This document shows, in pieces, positions 26,248 to 36,017 of a DNA stretch of 64,000 bases (the stretch's first letter is position 1; every line of letters starts with the position of its first letter). Below the pieces are notes generated by a model. It had not been told where the DNA came from. It did no database searches and worked only from the letters and a program-made list of their open reading frames with translations. This DNA comes from Bacteroidales bacterium. GTDB lineage: Bacteria > Bacteroidota > Bacteroidia > Bacteroidales > F082. The translations under genes and the position numbers were made by a program. The stretch lies in assembly GCA_017539045.1 (NCBI GenBank), contig JAFYHS010000010.1, forward strand, positions 38,106 through 102,105. The letters are read 5' to 3'.

Positions 26248-26265
26248 AAAAAGCGAAAGTATAAG

Positions 26266-26273
26266 TATATTTG
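26266..26273 (+). promoter_or_regulatory. Promoter -7 box for the C26-type amidotransferase
   Basis: TATATTTG, 20 nt before the ATG, facing away from the pyrG promoter. Confidence 0.5.
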
Positions 26274-26293
26274 CAGCATTGATGGAGTAAAAC

Positions 26294-26995
26294 ATGAGCA
26301 AGTCACCGATTATCGGCGTCACGCCGCTATGGGATGCGGAGCGCAAGAGCGTTTGGATGCTGCCGGATTATCTGGACGGCATCAAGGCGGCTGGAGGCGT
26401 TCCTGTCATCCTGCCTATTGAAATGTCAGAAGCTGACGCTGACCGCATTGTGGAAACCTGCGACGGTTTCCTGTTTACGGGCGGCCAGGATGTCGCGCCG
26501 GAGCTTTATGGGACAAAGGATGCTACTGGAGCCGTTGTTCCCAGCGCAGAACGCGACAAGTTGGAAACGCTGTTGCTGTCGAAGGCGCTGCAAGCCGACA
26601 AACCCATTCTCGGCATCTGCCGTGGGCTACAGTTCATCAATGCATTTCTTGGCGGTACACTTTGGCAAGACCTTCCCTCGCAGCATCCTTCGGATATCGT
26701 CCACAGGCAGGACAAGCCCTACGTCAATCCCACGCATAAAGTCTCGCTGAGTGGCGACTTGCGTACGCTATTAGGCAAAGACACCCTTGAAGTGAACACG
26801 CTGCATCACCAAGCCATCAAAGACCTCGGCAAGGATTTGATACCTATGGCCGAGTCCCCCGACGGCCTCATCGAAGCGGTAAAAATGGTGGGCAAGCGTT
26901 TCGTCTGTGCGGTGCAATGGCATCCCGAGTACATGTTCAAGACGGATGGGGACAGTTTGAGGGTGTTTTCTTGGTTTGTGAGACAGTGCGGATGA
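26294..26995 (+). CDS. Gamma-glutamyl-gamma-aminobutyrate hydrolase family (C26) protein
   Basis: 233 residues of class I glutamine amidotransferase fold, peptidase C26 branch. Catalytic Cys lies in LGICRGLQFINAFLGG and the His/Glu in VQWHPEYM; FTGGQDVAPELYG and VNTLHHQAIKDLG are typical of PuuD-like hydrolases. These cleave gamma-glutamyl amides, for example in putrescine degradation, but no puu genes are nearby, so the substrate is open. Confidence 0.88.
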   Translation: MSKSPIIGVTPLWDAERKSVWMLPDYLDGIKAAGGVPVILPIEMSEADADRIVETCDGFLFTGGQDVAPELYGTKDATGAVVPSAERDKLETLLLSKALQADKPILGICRGLQFINAFLGGTLWQDLPSQHPSDIVHRQDKPYVNPTHKVSLSGDLRTLLGKDTLEVNTLHHQAIKDLGKDLIPMAESPDGLIEAVKMVGKRFVCAVQWHPEYMFKTDGDSLRVFSWFVRQCG

Positions 26996-27010
26996 AGACG
27001 ACACAATAAA

Positions 27011-27050
27011 CAACGAAGCCACGCCAAAATAGCGTGGCTTCGTTGTTTTT
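27011..27050. terminator. Bidirectional terminator
   Basis: Perfect 14-bp stem beginning CAACGAAGCCACGC, 7-nt loop, T run on the right. It sits between the convergent C26 and lipoprotein genes. Confidence 0.9.
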
Positions 27051-27062
27051 CAATTGATGGTT

Positions 27063-27518
27063 TCAATACACGGCGTGGTCCAAAACAAGTTGCCTTTCAA
27101 TCTTTTCGTCCGAGTTGATAGTAATAGGATTGATGCCACCATAGCCATCGAGTCCACCTCCATCCGTCAGTTTCCCGTTATACAATAAAAATATCGAGTA
27201 AGTGCCAGGAGCAAGATTGATTTCGTAGAAGCCTTTGGCGTTTGATGTGGTCTTGGCCACAAACGGTTTTGGCATTGCGTCAATAGGATAATTAACGGAA
27301 ATACCGCCGCCGAAGTCAGAGAGCATGGTGTACTCGTAAACGTACACATCGCAAGCGACGGGTCTCTCGCCATGGTCGGCGTTTGCGCCAGGCATCCAAT
27401 CGCCGTAACGTTCTATTACAGTGCCATACACGCCTTGCGTGATGGAAGGTTCTTTTTTACAGGCGGACATCAAAGTGATGACGCTCAATAACGCGAGGAT
27501 AAAAACTGATTTTTTCAT
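27063..27518 (-). CDS. Small lipoprotein with a carboxypeptidase-regulatory-like domain
   Basis: 151 residues. Lipobox LMSAC, then KKEPSITQGVYGTVIERYGDW and a beta-sandwich with AKTTSNAKGFYEINLAPGTYSIFLL read in parts, the pattern of CarboxypepD-regulatory-like/transthyretin-like folds. Probably a surface or periplasmic lipoprotein of unknown role. Confidence 0.75.
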   Translation of the reverse strand: MKKSVFILALLSVITLMSACKKEPSITQGVYGTVIERYGDWMPGANADHGERPVACDVYVYEYTMLSDFGGGISVNYPIDAMPKPFVAKTTSNAKGFYEINLAPGTYSIFLLYNGKLTDGGGLDGYGGINPITINSDEKIERQLVLDHAVY

Positions 27519-28072
27519 GTTATATAAGATTTAGTTTACGGTATCTTTAACGCTTAAAAGTCGTAATTATTTAGTTTAAAGGAATTTTTTCCTGAATTAT
27601 TGGTTTTGGATGGCAATTGGGGACAATGGTGTATGGAGCGGAACACAGCCATTTTGGGATGCTATATTCATCTACTTTATACTTTCTTTATCGCAGTTTG
27701 TGAGGGCAAAAACAGGGATTGTTTGGAAAAATCACGGTTGTTTGGATAGCAATTTTTGTTTTTGTAACCAGCATTAAGTTAATGCGCATTAAATTAGCAA
27801 CAAATCATTGTTAAGTTTTATGATAGGAAAAAGGGTTCAAGGTTTTTCGGACAAATTGGGCATAAACTACCAGAAATCGACAAGGTGGCTACCCTAGGCA
27901 AGGAATTGGCAAAATATGATGTCCGTCAGATTGGATTGTGTATGAAGAATATGTGATTTTGGCTATATGTGCAAGGCGACCAAGACATCATGAAGGCAGA
28001 GGCTGGGATGGTTTTTGCCTTGGCAAGGGCGCTGGGATGTGCGGCAGAAGTAATATGCGAATAAGTGATGAT
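27519..28072. other. Intergenic A+T-rich region, mostly without features
   Basis: 554 bp with no intact gene. The left part (27519-27815) is A+T-rich and shows nothing convincing. The right part (27820-28063) contains coding-like sequence described separately as a possible decayed ORF. Confidence 0.6.
27820..28063 (+). pseudogene. Possible decayed small ORF
   Basis: An ATG at 27820 begins MIGKRVQGFSDKLGINYQ and then hits a stop. A shift to another frame near 27875 continues with IDKVATLGKELAKYDVRQIG, meets one TGA (27953-27955), and goes on with VQGDQDIMKAEAGMVFALAR to a TAA. The pieces read like one protein broken by a frameshift and a nonsense codon. No family is recognised and chance cannot be excluded over so short a stretch. 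Confidence 0.3.
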
Positions 28073-29809
28073 TTATTTCACACTCCCATGCTGCTTCGTC
28101 AGCGAACCAATCTTGTAGGAATAGCGAAGTTCAAAAGGATTGCCTCCGTTATAGCAGCTATGCCATGTATGGTCCCCTATTGTTTCTCTACGATGTCCAT
28201 TTTGAGTAAGAATGCCAAGACTTAAGCTTGAATGGTTGTGAGTTACGCCTATTCCAAAATAGCAATACTCGCTCTGATGGCGCGTTTCATAATATAGATT
28301 TTCCTGAAATTCAGGCTCCCAATGAGTGGCCGTAAGGCTGTTTAAGGCAAATGAATAGCCCAAACGGTATTCCACGAAGGGAGAGAACAGTTTGTTTTCC
28401 CAAAAATGCACTTTTAGATCCCCATAAACTGGCACTGAAAGCAGTTGTCCATCCGACAAGTTTTCAAAATAGCCGACACTGCCCCATTCCCGGGCAGTGA
28501 AGTTCACGCCTCTGAAATCAGCCCCGATGCCAACACTGAAATGTTTCGGGAACTTGTATTCCATAACCGCTCCAACCGAATAGCACCAAGGCCTGAATCC
28601 TCCTGCCACATTCAATTGCCATTGGATGCCATCACTATTGAAATCATCTCTATACTTGAACTCATCCCTAAACTTACCTTTTTTAATGTGCCTTAAATGG
28701 TGTTTCCCCTCATCGGAGTAAGACAATAAGGTGTAATCGTATCGGATATAGAAATTCGTTCCCCAGTTAAGAAGATTCAAATAATATTGATCTAAAGACT
28801 CCTTAAGTTTTCCTGGGCTACTGGCATGAGAGTATACCATGCCAGCACTCAAATTGGAGTGTTTTATGGAGCAGCCTAAGCCGAGACTCAGATATGGGCC
28901 AGACAAAATGTAATCAACGTAAACCCCGCACCCATTCAATGGAAAATACTCTGTTACTTTATTGAGGGGAATTGAATAGCCCAATCGAGCCTCCAAAAAT
29001 GGCGAATAATTCTTTTTGCCCCAAACGTTTAGTTTCAAGTCTGTAAATATTGGAATGGCATGTAAGCGGTCTTGCCCAGATGAATAAAAACAATTATATG
29101 TAGATACTCCAAACCACTCAGCGCCCAAACCCATGCTAAAATATTCCGTGAAATGATAATCAAGAGTGAGCCCTAAAGCAAAATGGGATGTAATTGGAGG
29201 ATGAGGAAAGTAACCCAAATCATAGGGGTCGATCTCGCCACCCACCCGAAGCGTGAATTTGTTTTTAGGCCGATAGGGGTTTTCTCTTTTGCCGATGGGT
29301 GCTACGCTATCTGTCTTTTTCTTGATCACCGTATGGTTTGTTTCGTTAGAAACGGATTCGATGTTTTGGCTTTCAAAAGGTTCGTCAAATGATGCTTGCT
29401 GTTTTTCTGCTTCCACTGATGCTGCAAAAGCAGAAGGCTTTACGGGACTGGATTTGTGTTCAACCCTATCTTGTGTTCCAACGATGGGCTCTTCGCTTGT
29501 CACGATTTCATTTTCTGGAATCAAAGCCATCGGTTCGTCAACCACCTGTGGCATCTCCCTATTCGGTTCATCCATTGTCTGCACCATTGATTCCGCTTGG
29601 TTCATGTCGGAATCCAGGCTCAAAGCCACTGCAACCGATAGCGTCACAACCGCAGCGATGGCCCAAAGCCAACGGCGCCGTCTCTTCAGGGCAGTTGAAC
29701 GGTCAATCATAGCACTCAATTGTTGCTGTCGCCGCGCGATGCGGCCGTGCTCGGCCACGATATCGAGCATGTCCTGCACTTCCTGGTCTATGTGGTTATC
29801 CTCTTTCAT
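28073..29809 (-). CDS. Membrane-anchored protein with duplicated outer-membrane-barrel-like units (putative anti-sigma partner)
   Basis: 578 residues from the ATG at 29809. Residues 1-46 are charged and cytoplasmic, 47-65 form one TM helix (WLWAIAAVVTLSVAVALSL), 66-184 are a disordered acidic linker. Two homologous beta-rich units follow: about 185-362 and 397-570. They share FSMGLGAEWFG / FSVGIGADFRG, PIFTDLKLNVWG / PVYGDLKVHFWE, and SPFLEARLGYS / SPFVEYRLGYS. Its start overlaps the end of the ECF sigma gene by 14 bp, the usual place for an anti-sigma factor. No zinc-binding anti-sigma motif is visible. The sensor role is inferred from gene order and topology. Confidence 0.75.
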   Translation of the reverse strand: MKEDNHIDQEVQDMLDIVAEHGRIARRQQQLSAMIDRSTALKRRRRWLWAIAAVVTLSVAVALSLDSDMNQAESMVQTMDEPNREMPQVVDEPMALIPENEIVTSEEPIVGTQDRVEHKSSPVKPSAFAASVEAEKQQASFDEPFESQNIESVSNETNHTVIKKKTDSVAPIGKRENPYRPKNKFTLRVGGEIDPYDLGYFPHPPITSHFALGLTLDYHFTEYFSMGLGAEWFGVSTYNCFYSSGQDRLHAIPIFTDLKLNVWGKKNYSPFLEARLGYSIPLNKVTEYFPLNGCGVYVDYILSGPYLSLGLGCSIKHSNLSAGMVYSHASSPGKLKESLDQYYLNLLNWGTNFYIRYDYTLLSYSDEGKHHLRHIKKGKFRDEFKYRDDFNSDGIQWQLNVAGGFRPWCYSVGAVMEYKFPKHFSVGIGADFRGVNFTAREWGSVGYFENLSDGQLLSVPVYGDLKVHFWENKLFSPFVEYRLGYSFALNSLTATHWEPEFQENLYYETRHQSEYCYFGIGVTHNHSSLSLGILTQNGHRRETIGDHTWHSCYNGGNPFELRYSYKIGSLTKQHGSVK

Positions 29810-30302
29810 GACAGTTGTTGTTTTGCCTGTCCATCGCCTCACGAAGGGCCTTGTAGGCGCGCGACAGGATGGTGTAAAGGTTGGTGCTGCTTATTTGGAG
29901 TGTCTTTTCTATCTCGGAGTTGGGCATCTCTTGCTCATATTTCATCAAGATGATTTCGCGTTGCCGCTCGGGAAGTTGGTCTATCAAGGCCCGAGCCTGC
30001 TGATAGCGTTCCTCAAAGTTGTCATCGACCACAGTATCGGCCAACATGAGCGCCTCCTCGTCAATAGGAACGGAAAGGTGCTGTTCGTGCAACAAGTCGA
30101 TGCAACGTCGTTTTACGGCAGTAACGCAATAGCCTTCCAAGTTATCGACACGGTTCATCCTTCTGCGATGATCCCAAATCTTGAGGAGCGTGTCCTGCAC
30201 AGCATCGGTGGCCTGATCGGCATCATTGAGGATGCTTTCGGCCACTTTCTGCAAGCTGGGTTGCAATTGAACAATGCGTTTCTTGAAGGTTTCGTTATCC
30301 AT
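29796..30302 (-). CDS. RNA polymerase sigma factor, ECF/sigma-70 family
   Basis: 168 residues with sigma region 2 (DADQATDAVQDTLLKIWDHRRR in parts) and region 4 (LIDQLPERQREIILMKYEQEM, then a helix-turn-helix SEIEKTLQISSTNLYTILSRAYKALRE in parts). Length fits an ECF factor. It overlaps the downstream barrel-anchor gene by 14 bp, so the pair is co-translated. No own promoter box of TAnnTTTG type is evident, which would fit autoregulation by a different promoter class, but that is inference. Confidence 0.9.
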   Translation of the reverse strand: MDNETFKKRIVQLQPSLQKVAESILNDADQATDAVQDTLLKIWDHRRRMNRVDNLEGYCVTAVKRRCIDLLHEQHLSVPIDEEALMLADTVVDDNFEERYQQARALIDQLPERQREIILMKYEQEMPNSEIEKTLQISSTNLYTILSRAYKALREAMDRQNNNCHERG

Positions 30303-30379
30303 TTTGGAACCATCTTACACTTACATGACGCTAAAGTCGGAAAAATCTTGCAGGAATTCGGAGATTTTTGAAAACAAAA

Positions 30380-30411
30380 AAAAGCGTGCAGCAATTGCGC
30401 CACACGCTTTT
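30380..30411 (-). terminator. Terminator after dnaK
   Basis: Stem AAAAGCGTG/CACGCTTTT enclosing a 14-nt loop with a short inner palindrome; the minus strand continues into a T run. Confidence 0.8.
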
Positions 30412-30433
30412 CGGTTTTAGCAAATTAGAACTT

Positions 30434-32377
30434 TTACTTCACCTCCTCAAAGTCCGCGTCCGTGACAGTGTCGTCACCGCCGTTGTTCTGCGGGCCTTGG
30501 TTCGGGTTGCCGCCTTGGAAGCCGCCGCCCATGTTGTTCGGGTCGAAACCGCCTTGCGGGCCGCCTTGGGCGCCACCGGCGTTGCGGTACATCTCCTCGC
30601 TGGCCTTCTGCCACATGGCGTTCATCTCGTTCATGGCAGCGTCGATGCCGGCGATGTCTTGAGCCTGGTGAGCGGTCTTCAGTTTGCCGAGGGCAGCCTC
30701 AATCTCAGCCTTCTTGTCGGCAGGCAGCTTATCGCCGTATTCCTTCAGCTGCTTCTCGGTCTGGAAGATGATGCTGTCGGCTTGGTTCAGCTTGTCGATA
30801 CGCTCACGTTCCTTCTTGTCGGCTTCGGCGTTGGCCTGGGCTTCGTTCTTCATGCGCTCGATCTCAGCGTCGGTCAAGCCCGAGGAGGCCTCGATGCGGA
30901 TGCTTTGGGTCTTGCCCGTGGCCTTGTCCTTGGCGCTCACGTTCAGGATACCGTTGGAGTCGATGTCGAAGGTGACTTCGATCTGCGGCACGCCACGCGG
31001 CGCTGGCGGGATGCTGTCGAGGATGAAACGGCCGATGGTCTTGTTCTGTGCAGCCATAGGACGCTCACCTTGCAGCACGTGGATTTCAACCGAAGGTTGG
31101 TTATCAGCAGCGGTCGAGAAGACCTCCGACTTACGGGTCGGGATGGTGGTGTTGCTCTCAATCAGCTTGGTCATCACGCCGCCGAGGGTCTCGATACCGA
31201 GGCTCAACGGGGTGACGTCAAGCAGCAGCACGTCCTTCACCTCGCCAGTGAGCACGCCGCCTTGGATGGAGGCGCCGATGGCCACCACTTCGTCGGGGTT
31301 GACGCCCTTCGAAGGCTCCTTCTTGAAGAAATCGCGGACGATGTTCTGGATGGCAGGGATACGGGTCGAACCACCGACCAGGATGACATCGTCGATGTCA
31401 TTGACGGTCAAGCCAGCATCTTGCAGGGCGCGACGGCAAGGCTCGATGGTGTCGTGGATCAGCTTGTCGGCCAGCTGCTCGAACTTCGAACGGCTCAAGG
31501 TGCGGACCAAGTGCTGCGGAATACCGTTGACAGGCATGATGTAAGGCAGGTTGATCTCCGTCTCGCTCGATGAGCTCAACTCGATCTTGGCCTTTTCGGC
31601 AGCTTCCTTCAGACGTTGCAGGGCCATCGGGTCCTTACGCAGGTCGATGCCGTTGTCCTTCTGGAACTCCTCTGCCAGCCAGTTGATGATGACCTCGTCG
31701 AAGTCGTCGCCGCCGAGGTGGGTGTTACCGTTGGTGGACTTCACCTCGAACACGCCATCGCCCAATTCCAGGATGGAGATATCGAAGGTGCCGCCGCCGA
31801 GGTCGTACACAGCAACTTTCACATCGTTCTTTTTCTTGTCCAAGCCATAGGCTAAAGCGGCAGCCGTAGGCTCGTTGATGATACGGCGCACTTTCAGGCC
31901 GGCGATTTCGCCAGCTTCCTTGGTGGCCTGACGCTGAGCGTCGTTGAAGTAAGCCGGAACGGTGATGACAGCTTCCGTGACGGTCTGGCCGAGGAAGTCT
32001 TCAGCGGTCTTCTTCATCTTTTGCAGCACCATGGCAGAGATTTCCTGCGGGGTGTATTGCTTGCCGTCAATGTCGATACGAGGTGTGTTGTTGGGGCCTT
32101 GAACGACCTTGTAAGGCACACGGCGCATCTCAGCTCCGACCTTGTCGTAGGTCTCGCCCATGAAACGCTTGATGGAATAGACGGTACGCAGCGGGTTGGT
32201 GATGGCCTGACGTTTGGCAGGCTCGCCGACCTTACGCTCGCCGCTGTCGGTGATGGCGACCACGGAAGGGGTGGTGCGGTGGCCTTCGCTGTTGGCGATG
32301 ACGACCGGCTCGTTGCCTTCCATAACGGCCACACATGAGTTGGTTGTACCTAAATCGATACCAATGATCTTTGACAT
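30434..32377 (-). CDS. dnaK: Molecular chaperone DnaK (Hsp70)
   Basis: 647 residues, complete. The N-terminal [18 protein letters not shown], the phosphate-binding [18 protein letters not shown], and [14 protein letters not shown] define the ATPase domain; the substrate domain follows from about 390, and the C-terminal tail is Gly/Gln/Asn-rich ending in DADFEEVK. It refolds proteins with DnaJ and GrpE, neither of which lies next to it. I found no CIRCE element upstream; the 220-bp leader region contains only the promoter of the divergent M23 gene. Confidence 0.98.
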   Translation of the reverse strand: MSKIIGIDLGTTNSCVAVMEGNEPVVIANSEGHRTTPSVVAITDSGERKVGEPAKRQAITNPLRTVYSIKRFMGETYDKVGAEMRRVPYKVVQGPNNTPRIDIDGKQYTPQEISAMVLQKMKKTAEDFLGQTVTEAVITVPAYFNDAQRQATKEAGEIAGLKVRRIINEPTAAALAYGLDKKKNDVKVAVYDLGGGTFDISILELGDGVFEVKSTNGNTHLGGDDFDEVIINWLAEEFQKDNGIDLRKDPMALQRLKEAAEKAKIELSSSSETEINLPYIMPVNGIPQHLVRTLSRSKFEQLADKLIHDTIEPCRRALQDAGLTVNDIDDVILVGGSTRIPAIQNIVRDFFKKEPSKGVNPDEVVAIGASIQGGVLTGEVKDVLLLDVTPLSLGIETLGGVMTKLIESNTTIPTRKSEVFSTAADNQPSVEIHVLQGERPMAAQNKTIGRFILDSIPPAPRGVPQIEVTFDIDSNGILNVSAKDKATGKTQSIRIEASSGLTDAEIERMKNEAQANAEADKKERERIDKLNQADSIIFQTEKQLKEYGDKLPADKKAEIEAALGKLKTAHQAQDIAGIDAAMNEMNAMWQKASEEMYRNAGGAQGGPQGGFDPNNMGGGFQGGNPNQGPQNNGGDDTVTDADFEEVK

Positions 32378-32534
32378 TTCTTTGTTCTCCTATTTTTTAT
32401 TTGTTATTTGTTTGTTGTCTTTACTTCGATTGCACATTGCAACGACCCGCTATTTGTCAATCTTTATGCCAAATGAAAAAAACTGACAAAATGGCAATAT
32501 TTTGATTGTTGTTCCGTTTTCAACCCAAATCATA

Positions 32535-32564
32535 TTGCCAAATCAGGGAATTTTTGTACCTTTG
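32535..32564 (+). promoter_or_regulatory. Promoter for the LysM/M23 gene
   Basis: TTG at 32535-32537, 19-nt spacer, TACCTTTG at 32557-32564, 34 nt before the ATG. Confidence 0.7.
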
Positions 32565-32598
32565 CACCCTTATTTTTTCAAAAAACCACCCTTTTACT

Positions 32599-33687
32599 AT
32601 GAAAAAACTATTTGTCATTATTATTTGTCTTTTGTTTTCATCCGTTGCTTTTTCACAAGACAACAACGGCTTTTTCAAGCGTCTTAGAAACCATTTTGTC
32701 GTCCACGACACCGTATATATATATGCTCAACCCCAAAACGACAGCGACACCCTAACCAATGCCAATGCCGACGAAGAAGAGGAAGAAGAGGAAGAAGAGT
32801 TTTCTGAAGACATTCCCGTCCCGGTCGACACCATCGACACTGACGATCGTTATCGCAAGGTAGTGCTTTTCGACAACAGCACCTGGGTATTTTATAACAT
32901 CGACAAGCCTGAAATCCCTGATGAGTTAAATGACGACCACTGGGAAACGGATATCATCCACACTTATCGTGACATCGCTTTGAAGGACCTCCCTGAAGAG
33001 GTGGAGATACGACTGGTCGACTCCCTTCACGGCTATTGCATCCCCCACCCCGGTCCAATCACCTCTCAGTTCAAATACAGATGGCGTCGTGCCCACAAGG
33101 GTATTGACATCGGATTGGACACCGGCGATGCCATTTATGCCGCTTTTGACGGCGTTGTGCGTGTCGCATTGCCATCCCGCATGACAGGTGGTTATGGCAA
33201 CGTGTTGGTCATCCGCCACGTGAACGGCTTGGAGACCTATTACGGTCACCTCTCGAAGTACATCGTGAAAAGCGGCGACGTGGTGAAGGCGGGTGAACTC
33301 ATCGGTTACGGTGGCTCCACCGGACGCTCCACTGGGCCTCACCTCCACTTTGAGACCCGTTACATGGGCCAGTCGTTCGACCCTGAGCGAATCTTCGACT
33401 TCTACAACGGCAAGCTCCGCGATGAGGTGTTCGTGCTGAAGAAACACTATTTCAACATCAACTCGCACTACGGGCAGACCGACCAACAGTCGCTGAACGC
33501 CTCAAGAAAAGCGCCCATCGACAAATCGAAAGCCAAGAGCAAAGCCGTATATTACAAGGTTCGCAAAGGTGATACCTTAAGCAAGATTGCCAAAAAGCAC
33601 GGCACTACCATCGCCAAGATCTGCAAACTGAACGGTATCCGACAGAACAAGACCTTACAAATCGGTCAACGATTGAGAGTGAAATAA
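32599..33687 (+). CDS. M23 peptidase with C-terminal LysM domain
   Basis: 362 residues from the ATG at 32599; the frame opens earlier but through the promoter. Signal peptide (AFS|QDN), an unusual acidic run of nine Glu (about residues 58-66), then the M23 lysostaphin-type domain with HKGIDIG, TYYGHLSKYIV and the HLHFE metal motif. The C-terminal 45 residues form a LysM peptidoglycan-binding module (YKVRKGDTLSKIAKKHGTT). It likely cuts or regulates cutting of peptide cross-links in the cell wall. The HxxxD and HxH zinc ligands look intact, so it may be active. Confidence 0.92.
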   Translation: MKKLFVIIICLLFSSVAFSQDNNGFFKRLRNHFVVHDTVYIYAQPQNDSDTLTNANADEEEEEEEEEFSEDIPVPVDTIDTDDRYRKVVLFDNSTWVFYNIDKPEIPDELNDDHWETDIIHTYRDIALKDLPEEVEIRLVDSLHGYCIPHPGPITSQFKYRWRRAHKGIDIGLDTGDAIYAAFDGVVRVALPSRMTGGYGNVLVIRHVNGLETYYGHLSKYIVKSGDVVKAGELIGYGGSTGRSTGPHLHFETRYMGQSFDPERIFDFYNGKLRDEVFVLKKHYFNINSHYGQTDQQSLNASRKAPIDKSKAKSKAVYYKVRKGDTLSKIAKKHGTTIAKICKLNGIRQNKTLQIGQRLRVK

Positions 33688-33693
33688 AGAAAC

Positions 33694-33726
33694 AAAAAAC
33701 GCGAGGCTCAACACCTCGCGTTTTTT
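33694..33726. terminator. Bidirectional terminator, M23 gene / lysS
   Basis: Stem AAAAAACGCGAGG/CCTCGCGTTTTTT with a 7-nt loop between convergent genes. Confidence 0.9.
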
Positions 33727-33728
33727 GT

Positions 33729-35444
33729 TTAGGCCTGCATCCAGGCTTCGACGTCCTCCAGCTGCAAGGCTGGGATGTCGATTTTGTTCTTCTTGCGCAA
33801 GCCGTTGAGCTTCTCGCGCAGGGCGGACGGCTTCTCGGCCTTCAGCTGATCGATGGTGTTGTAGCCGTTGGTGAGCAACAGGGTCGCCCAAGTCTCGGCC
33901 ATACCCAAGGCCATGAAGTCTTCCTTGGTGGCGTTCTTCACGACCTTCTCGGGACGCATCATCGGGAACAGCAGCACCTCTTGGATGGTGGTCTGACCCG
34001 TCAGCAACATCACGAAACGGTCGATGCCGATGCCCATGCCTGAAGTCGGGGGCATACCATATTCCAAAGCGCGCAGGAAGTCCTGGTCGATGAACATGGC
34101 CTCGTCGTCGCCACGCTCGCTGAGTTTCATCTGCTCCTCGAAGCGTGCACGCTGGTCGATGGGGTCGTTCAGCTCGGTGTAGGCGTTGGCCAATTCCTTA
34201 CCGTTGACCATCAGCTCGAAGCGCTCGGTCAGTTCGGGGTTGTCGCGGTGACGCTTGCAGAGCGGCGACATCTCCACGGGATAGTCGGTGATGAAGGTCG
34301 GCTGGATGTAGGTGCCTTCGCACTTCTCGCCGAAGATTTCGTCAATCAGTTTGCCCTTGCCCATCGTTTCGTCCACCTCGATGCCGAGTTGCTTGCACAC
34401 CTCACGCAGTTGGGCTTCGTCCATGCCGGTGATGTCGATACCCGTCTTCTCCTTGATGGAGTCGATCATGGTGATGCGTTTGAAGGGGCGCTTGAAGTTG
34501 ATTTCGTTGTCGCCCACCTTCACGGTTTCCTTGCCTAAAACATCCATCACGCAGCGGTGGATCATCTCTTCGGTGTAGTCCATCATCCAAAGGTAGTCCT
34601 TATAGGCTACATAGATCTCAAGACCCGTGAACTCGGGGTTGTGGGTGCGGTCCATGCCCTCGTTGCGGAAGTTGCGCGAGAACTCGTACACGCCCTCGAA
34701 GCCGCCCACGATGAGGCGCTTCAGGTAAAGCTCATCGGCAATGCGGAGGTACATCGGGATGTCCAAGGCATTGTGGTGTGTGATGAAGGGACGCGCCGTG
34801 GCACCGCCGGGGATGGCTTGCAGCACAGGCGTCTCCACCTCGAGATAACCGCTCTCGTTGAAGAAACGACGGATGCTGTCAATGATGCGGGTGCGGGTGA
34901 TGAAGATGTCCTTCACCTTGTCGTTCACCACGAGGTCGACATAACGCATACGGTAGCGCAGTTCGGGATCGTTGAATTCGTCGTATTTCACGCCGTCCTT
35001 CTCCTTGACGATGGGCAGCGGCCTCAGCGACTTGCTCAGCACCGTCAGTTCCTTGACGTGCACCGAGATTTCGCCCATCTGCGTGCGGAAGGCGAAGCCT
35101 TTTACGCCGATGAAGTCACCGATGTCCAAAAGGCGTTTGAACACCGTGTTATATAGGGTCTTGTCCTCCTCGGGGCAGATCTCGTCGCGCTTGATATACA
35201 GCTGGATGCGGCCTTTCGAGTCCTGCAGTTCGCAGAACGAGGCGGCGCCCATGATGCGGCGGCTCATGATGCGGCCCGCGAGGGTGACCTCTTGGAATTG
35301 GTCGGGGTTGTTGTCGTCAAATTGGTTGAGGATGTCCGTGGTGAACACGCTCACGGGGAACGCGGCCTGCGGATACGGGTTGATGCCGAGCTTGTAGAGT
35401 TCGGCCAACGAATTTCTTCTGATTTGTTCCTGTTCGCTTAACAT
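33729..35444 (-). CDS. lysS: Lysyl-tRNA synthetase, class II
   Basis: 571 residues from the ATG at 35444. It charges tRNA-Lys. The OB-fold anticodon domain occupies about 50-150 ([23 protein letters not shown] in parts); class II motifs follow: [21 protein letters not shown], and the C-terminal [14 protein letters not shown]. About 70 extra residues at the end ([21 protein letters not shown]... to WMQA) resemble a small helical HhH/SAM-like module; I recall such tails in Bacteroidales LysRS, so it is probably lineage-typical. Confidence 0.97.
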   Translation of the reverse strand: MLSEQEQIRRNSLAELYKLGINPYPQAAFPVSVFTTDILNQFDDNNPDQFQEVTLAGRIMSRRIMGAASFCELQDSKGRIQLYIKRDEICPEEDKTLYNTVFKRLLDIGDFIGVKGFAFRTQMGEISVHVKELTVLSKSLRPLPIVKEKDGVKYDEFNDPELRYRMRYVDLVVNDKVKDIFITRTRIIDSIRRFFNESGYLEVETPVLQAIPGGATARPFITHHNALDIPMYLRIADELYLKRLIVGGFEGVYEFSRNFRNEGMDRTHNPEFTGLEIYVAYKDYLWMMDYTEEMIHRCVMDVLGKETVKVGDNEINFKRPFKRITMIDSIKEKTGIDITGMDEAQLREVCKQLGIEVDETMGKGKLIDEIFGEKCEGTYIQPTFITDYPVEMSPLCKRHRDNPELTERFELMVNGKELANAYTELNDPIDQRARFEEQMKLSERGDDEAMFIDQDFLRALEYGMPPTSGMGIGIDRFVMLLTGQTTIQEVLLFPMMRPEKVVKNATKEDFMALGMAETWATLLLTNGYNTIDQLKAEKPSALREKLNGLRKKNKIDIPALQLEDVEAWMQA

Positions 35445-35467
35445 GATGTGATGCGTTATTTTGGCTG

Positions 35468-35475
35468 CAAAGGTA
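35468..35475 (-). promoter_or_regulatory. Promoter -7 box for lysS
   Basis: TACCTTTG on the minus strand, 23 nt before the ATG. Confidence 0.55.
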
Positions 35476-35566
35476 CGAAAACGATTGATACCCTTGGAAA
35501 CAAATCTGATAAAAACGAATTTCAATGGTTTTGGTGGTGTACAATTACCAATTTCCAAAACTTTTG

Positions 35567-35574
35567 TATTTTTG
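35567..35574 (+). promoter_or_regulatory. Promoter -7 box for the small membrane protein gene
   Basis: TATTTTTG; a start at 35582 would be nearly leaderless, so the ATG at 35606 is preferred. Confidence 0.5.
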
Positions 35575-35605
35575 CAATCGTATGATTAGAGAGAAAAGGA
35601 CTTTT

Positions 35606-35986
35606 ATGAAAACAAACAAAAATAGGGGTAATAATGCCTTATTAATAATGCTTGTAACAAGTCCTATCTGGATTATTCCGTTAGCGTTGCTTGTGGATTA
35701 TTTAGATGAAAGACATTCAGCTCCAAAAGTGGAGAAGGTGCATAATTATCCAAGGTATGAATATCCAGATGATACCATTTTAGCTCACCCGGAAAGAATC
35801 CCTAAAAAAGGAGAATCTATTATGCCAAGGGTAAATAGCTATGATGGAAACAATGGAGTAGTCTTAACTTTACCTGGTGATCACAAGATAAATACCAACC
35901 TGTCATCAGAGGAAATCTTAGAACAATTAGACTTGGATTACCAAGATGTCTACGATTACTATGGTGGGGCTGAGGAATTATACTAA
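35606..35986 (+). CDS. Small single-pass membrane protein of unknown function
   Basis: 126 residues: short basic N-terminus (MKTNKNRGNN), one hydrophobic helix (ALLIMLVTSPIWIIPLALLV), then a charged Pro/Tyr-rich soluble tail ending in DYQDVYDYYGGAEELY. No family recognised. Strikingly A+T-rich compared with lysS and holB. The next gene follows 31 bp later on the same strand, so they may share a transcript. Confidence 0.6.
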   Translation: MKTNKNRGNNALLIMLVTSPIWIIPLALLVDYLDERHSAPKVEKVHNYPRYEYPDDTILAHPERIPKKGESIMPRVNSYDGNNGVVLTLPGDHKINTNLSSEEILEQLDLDYQDVYDYYGGAEELY

Positions 35987-36017
35987 TCTGTCTTATCTTC
36001 ATTAGTATTAAACTGAC

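Noticed and set aside
27938-28225. 95-codon plus-strand open frame crossing the end of the barrel-anchor gene
   Set aside because: Its second half is antisense to a well-supported gene and the translation shows no protein-like pattern.
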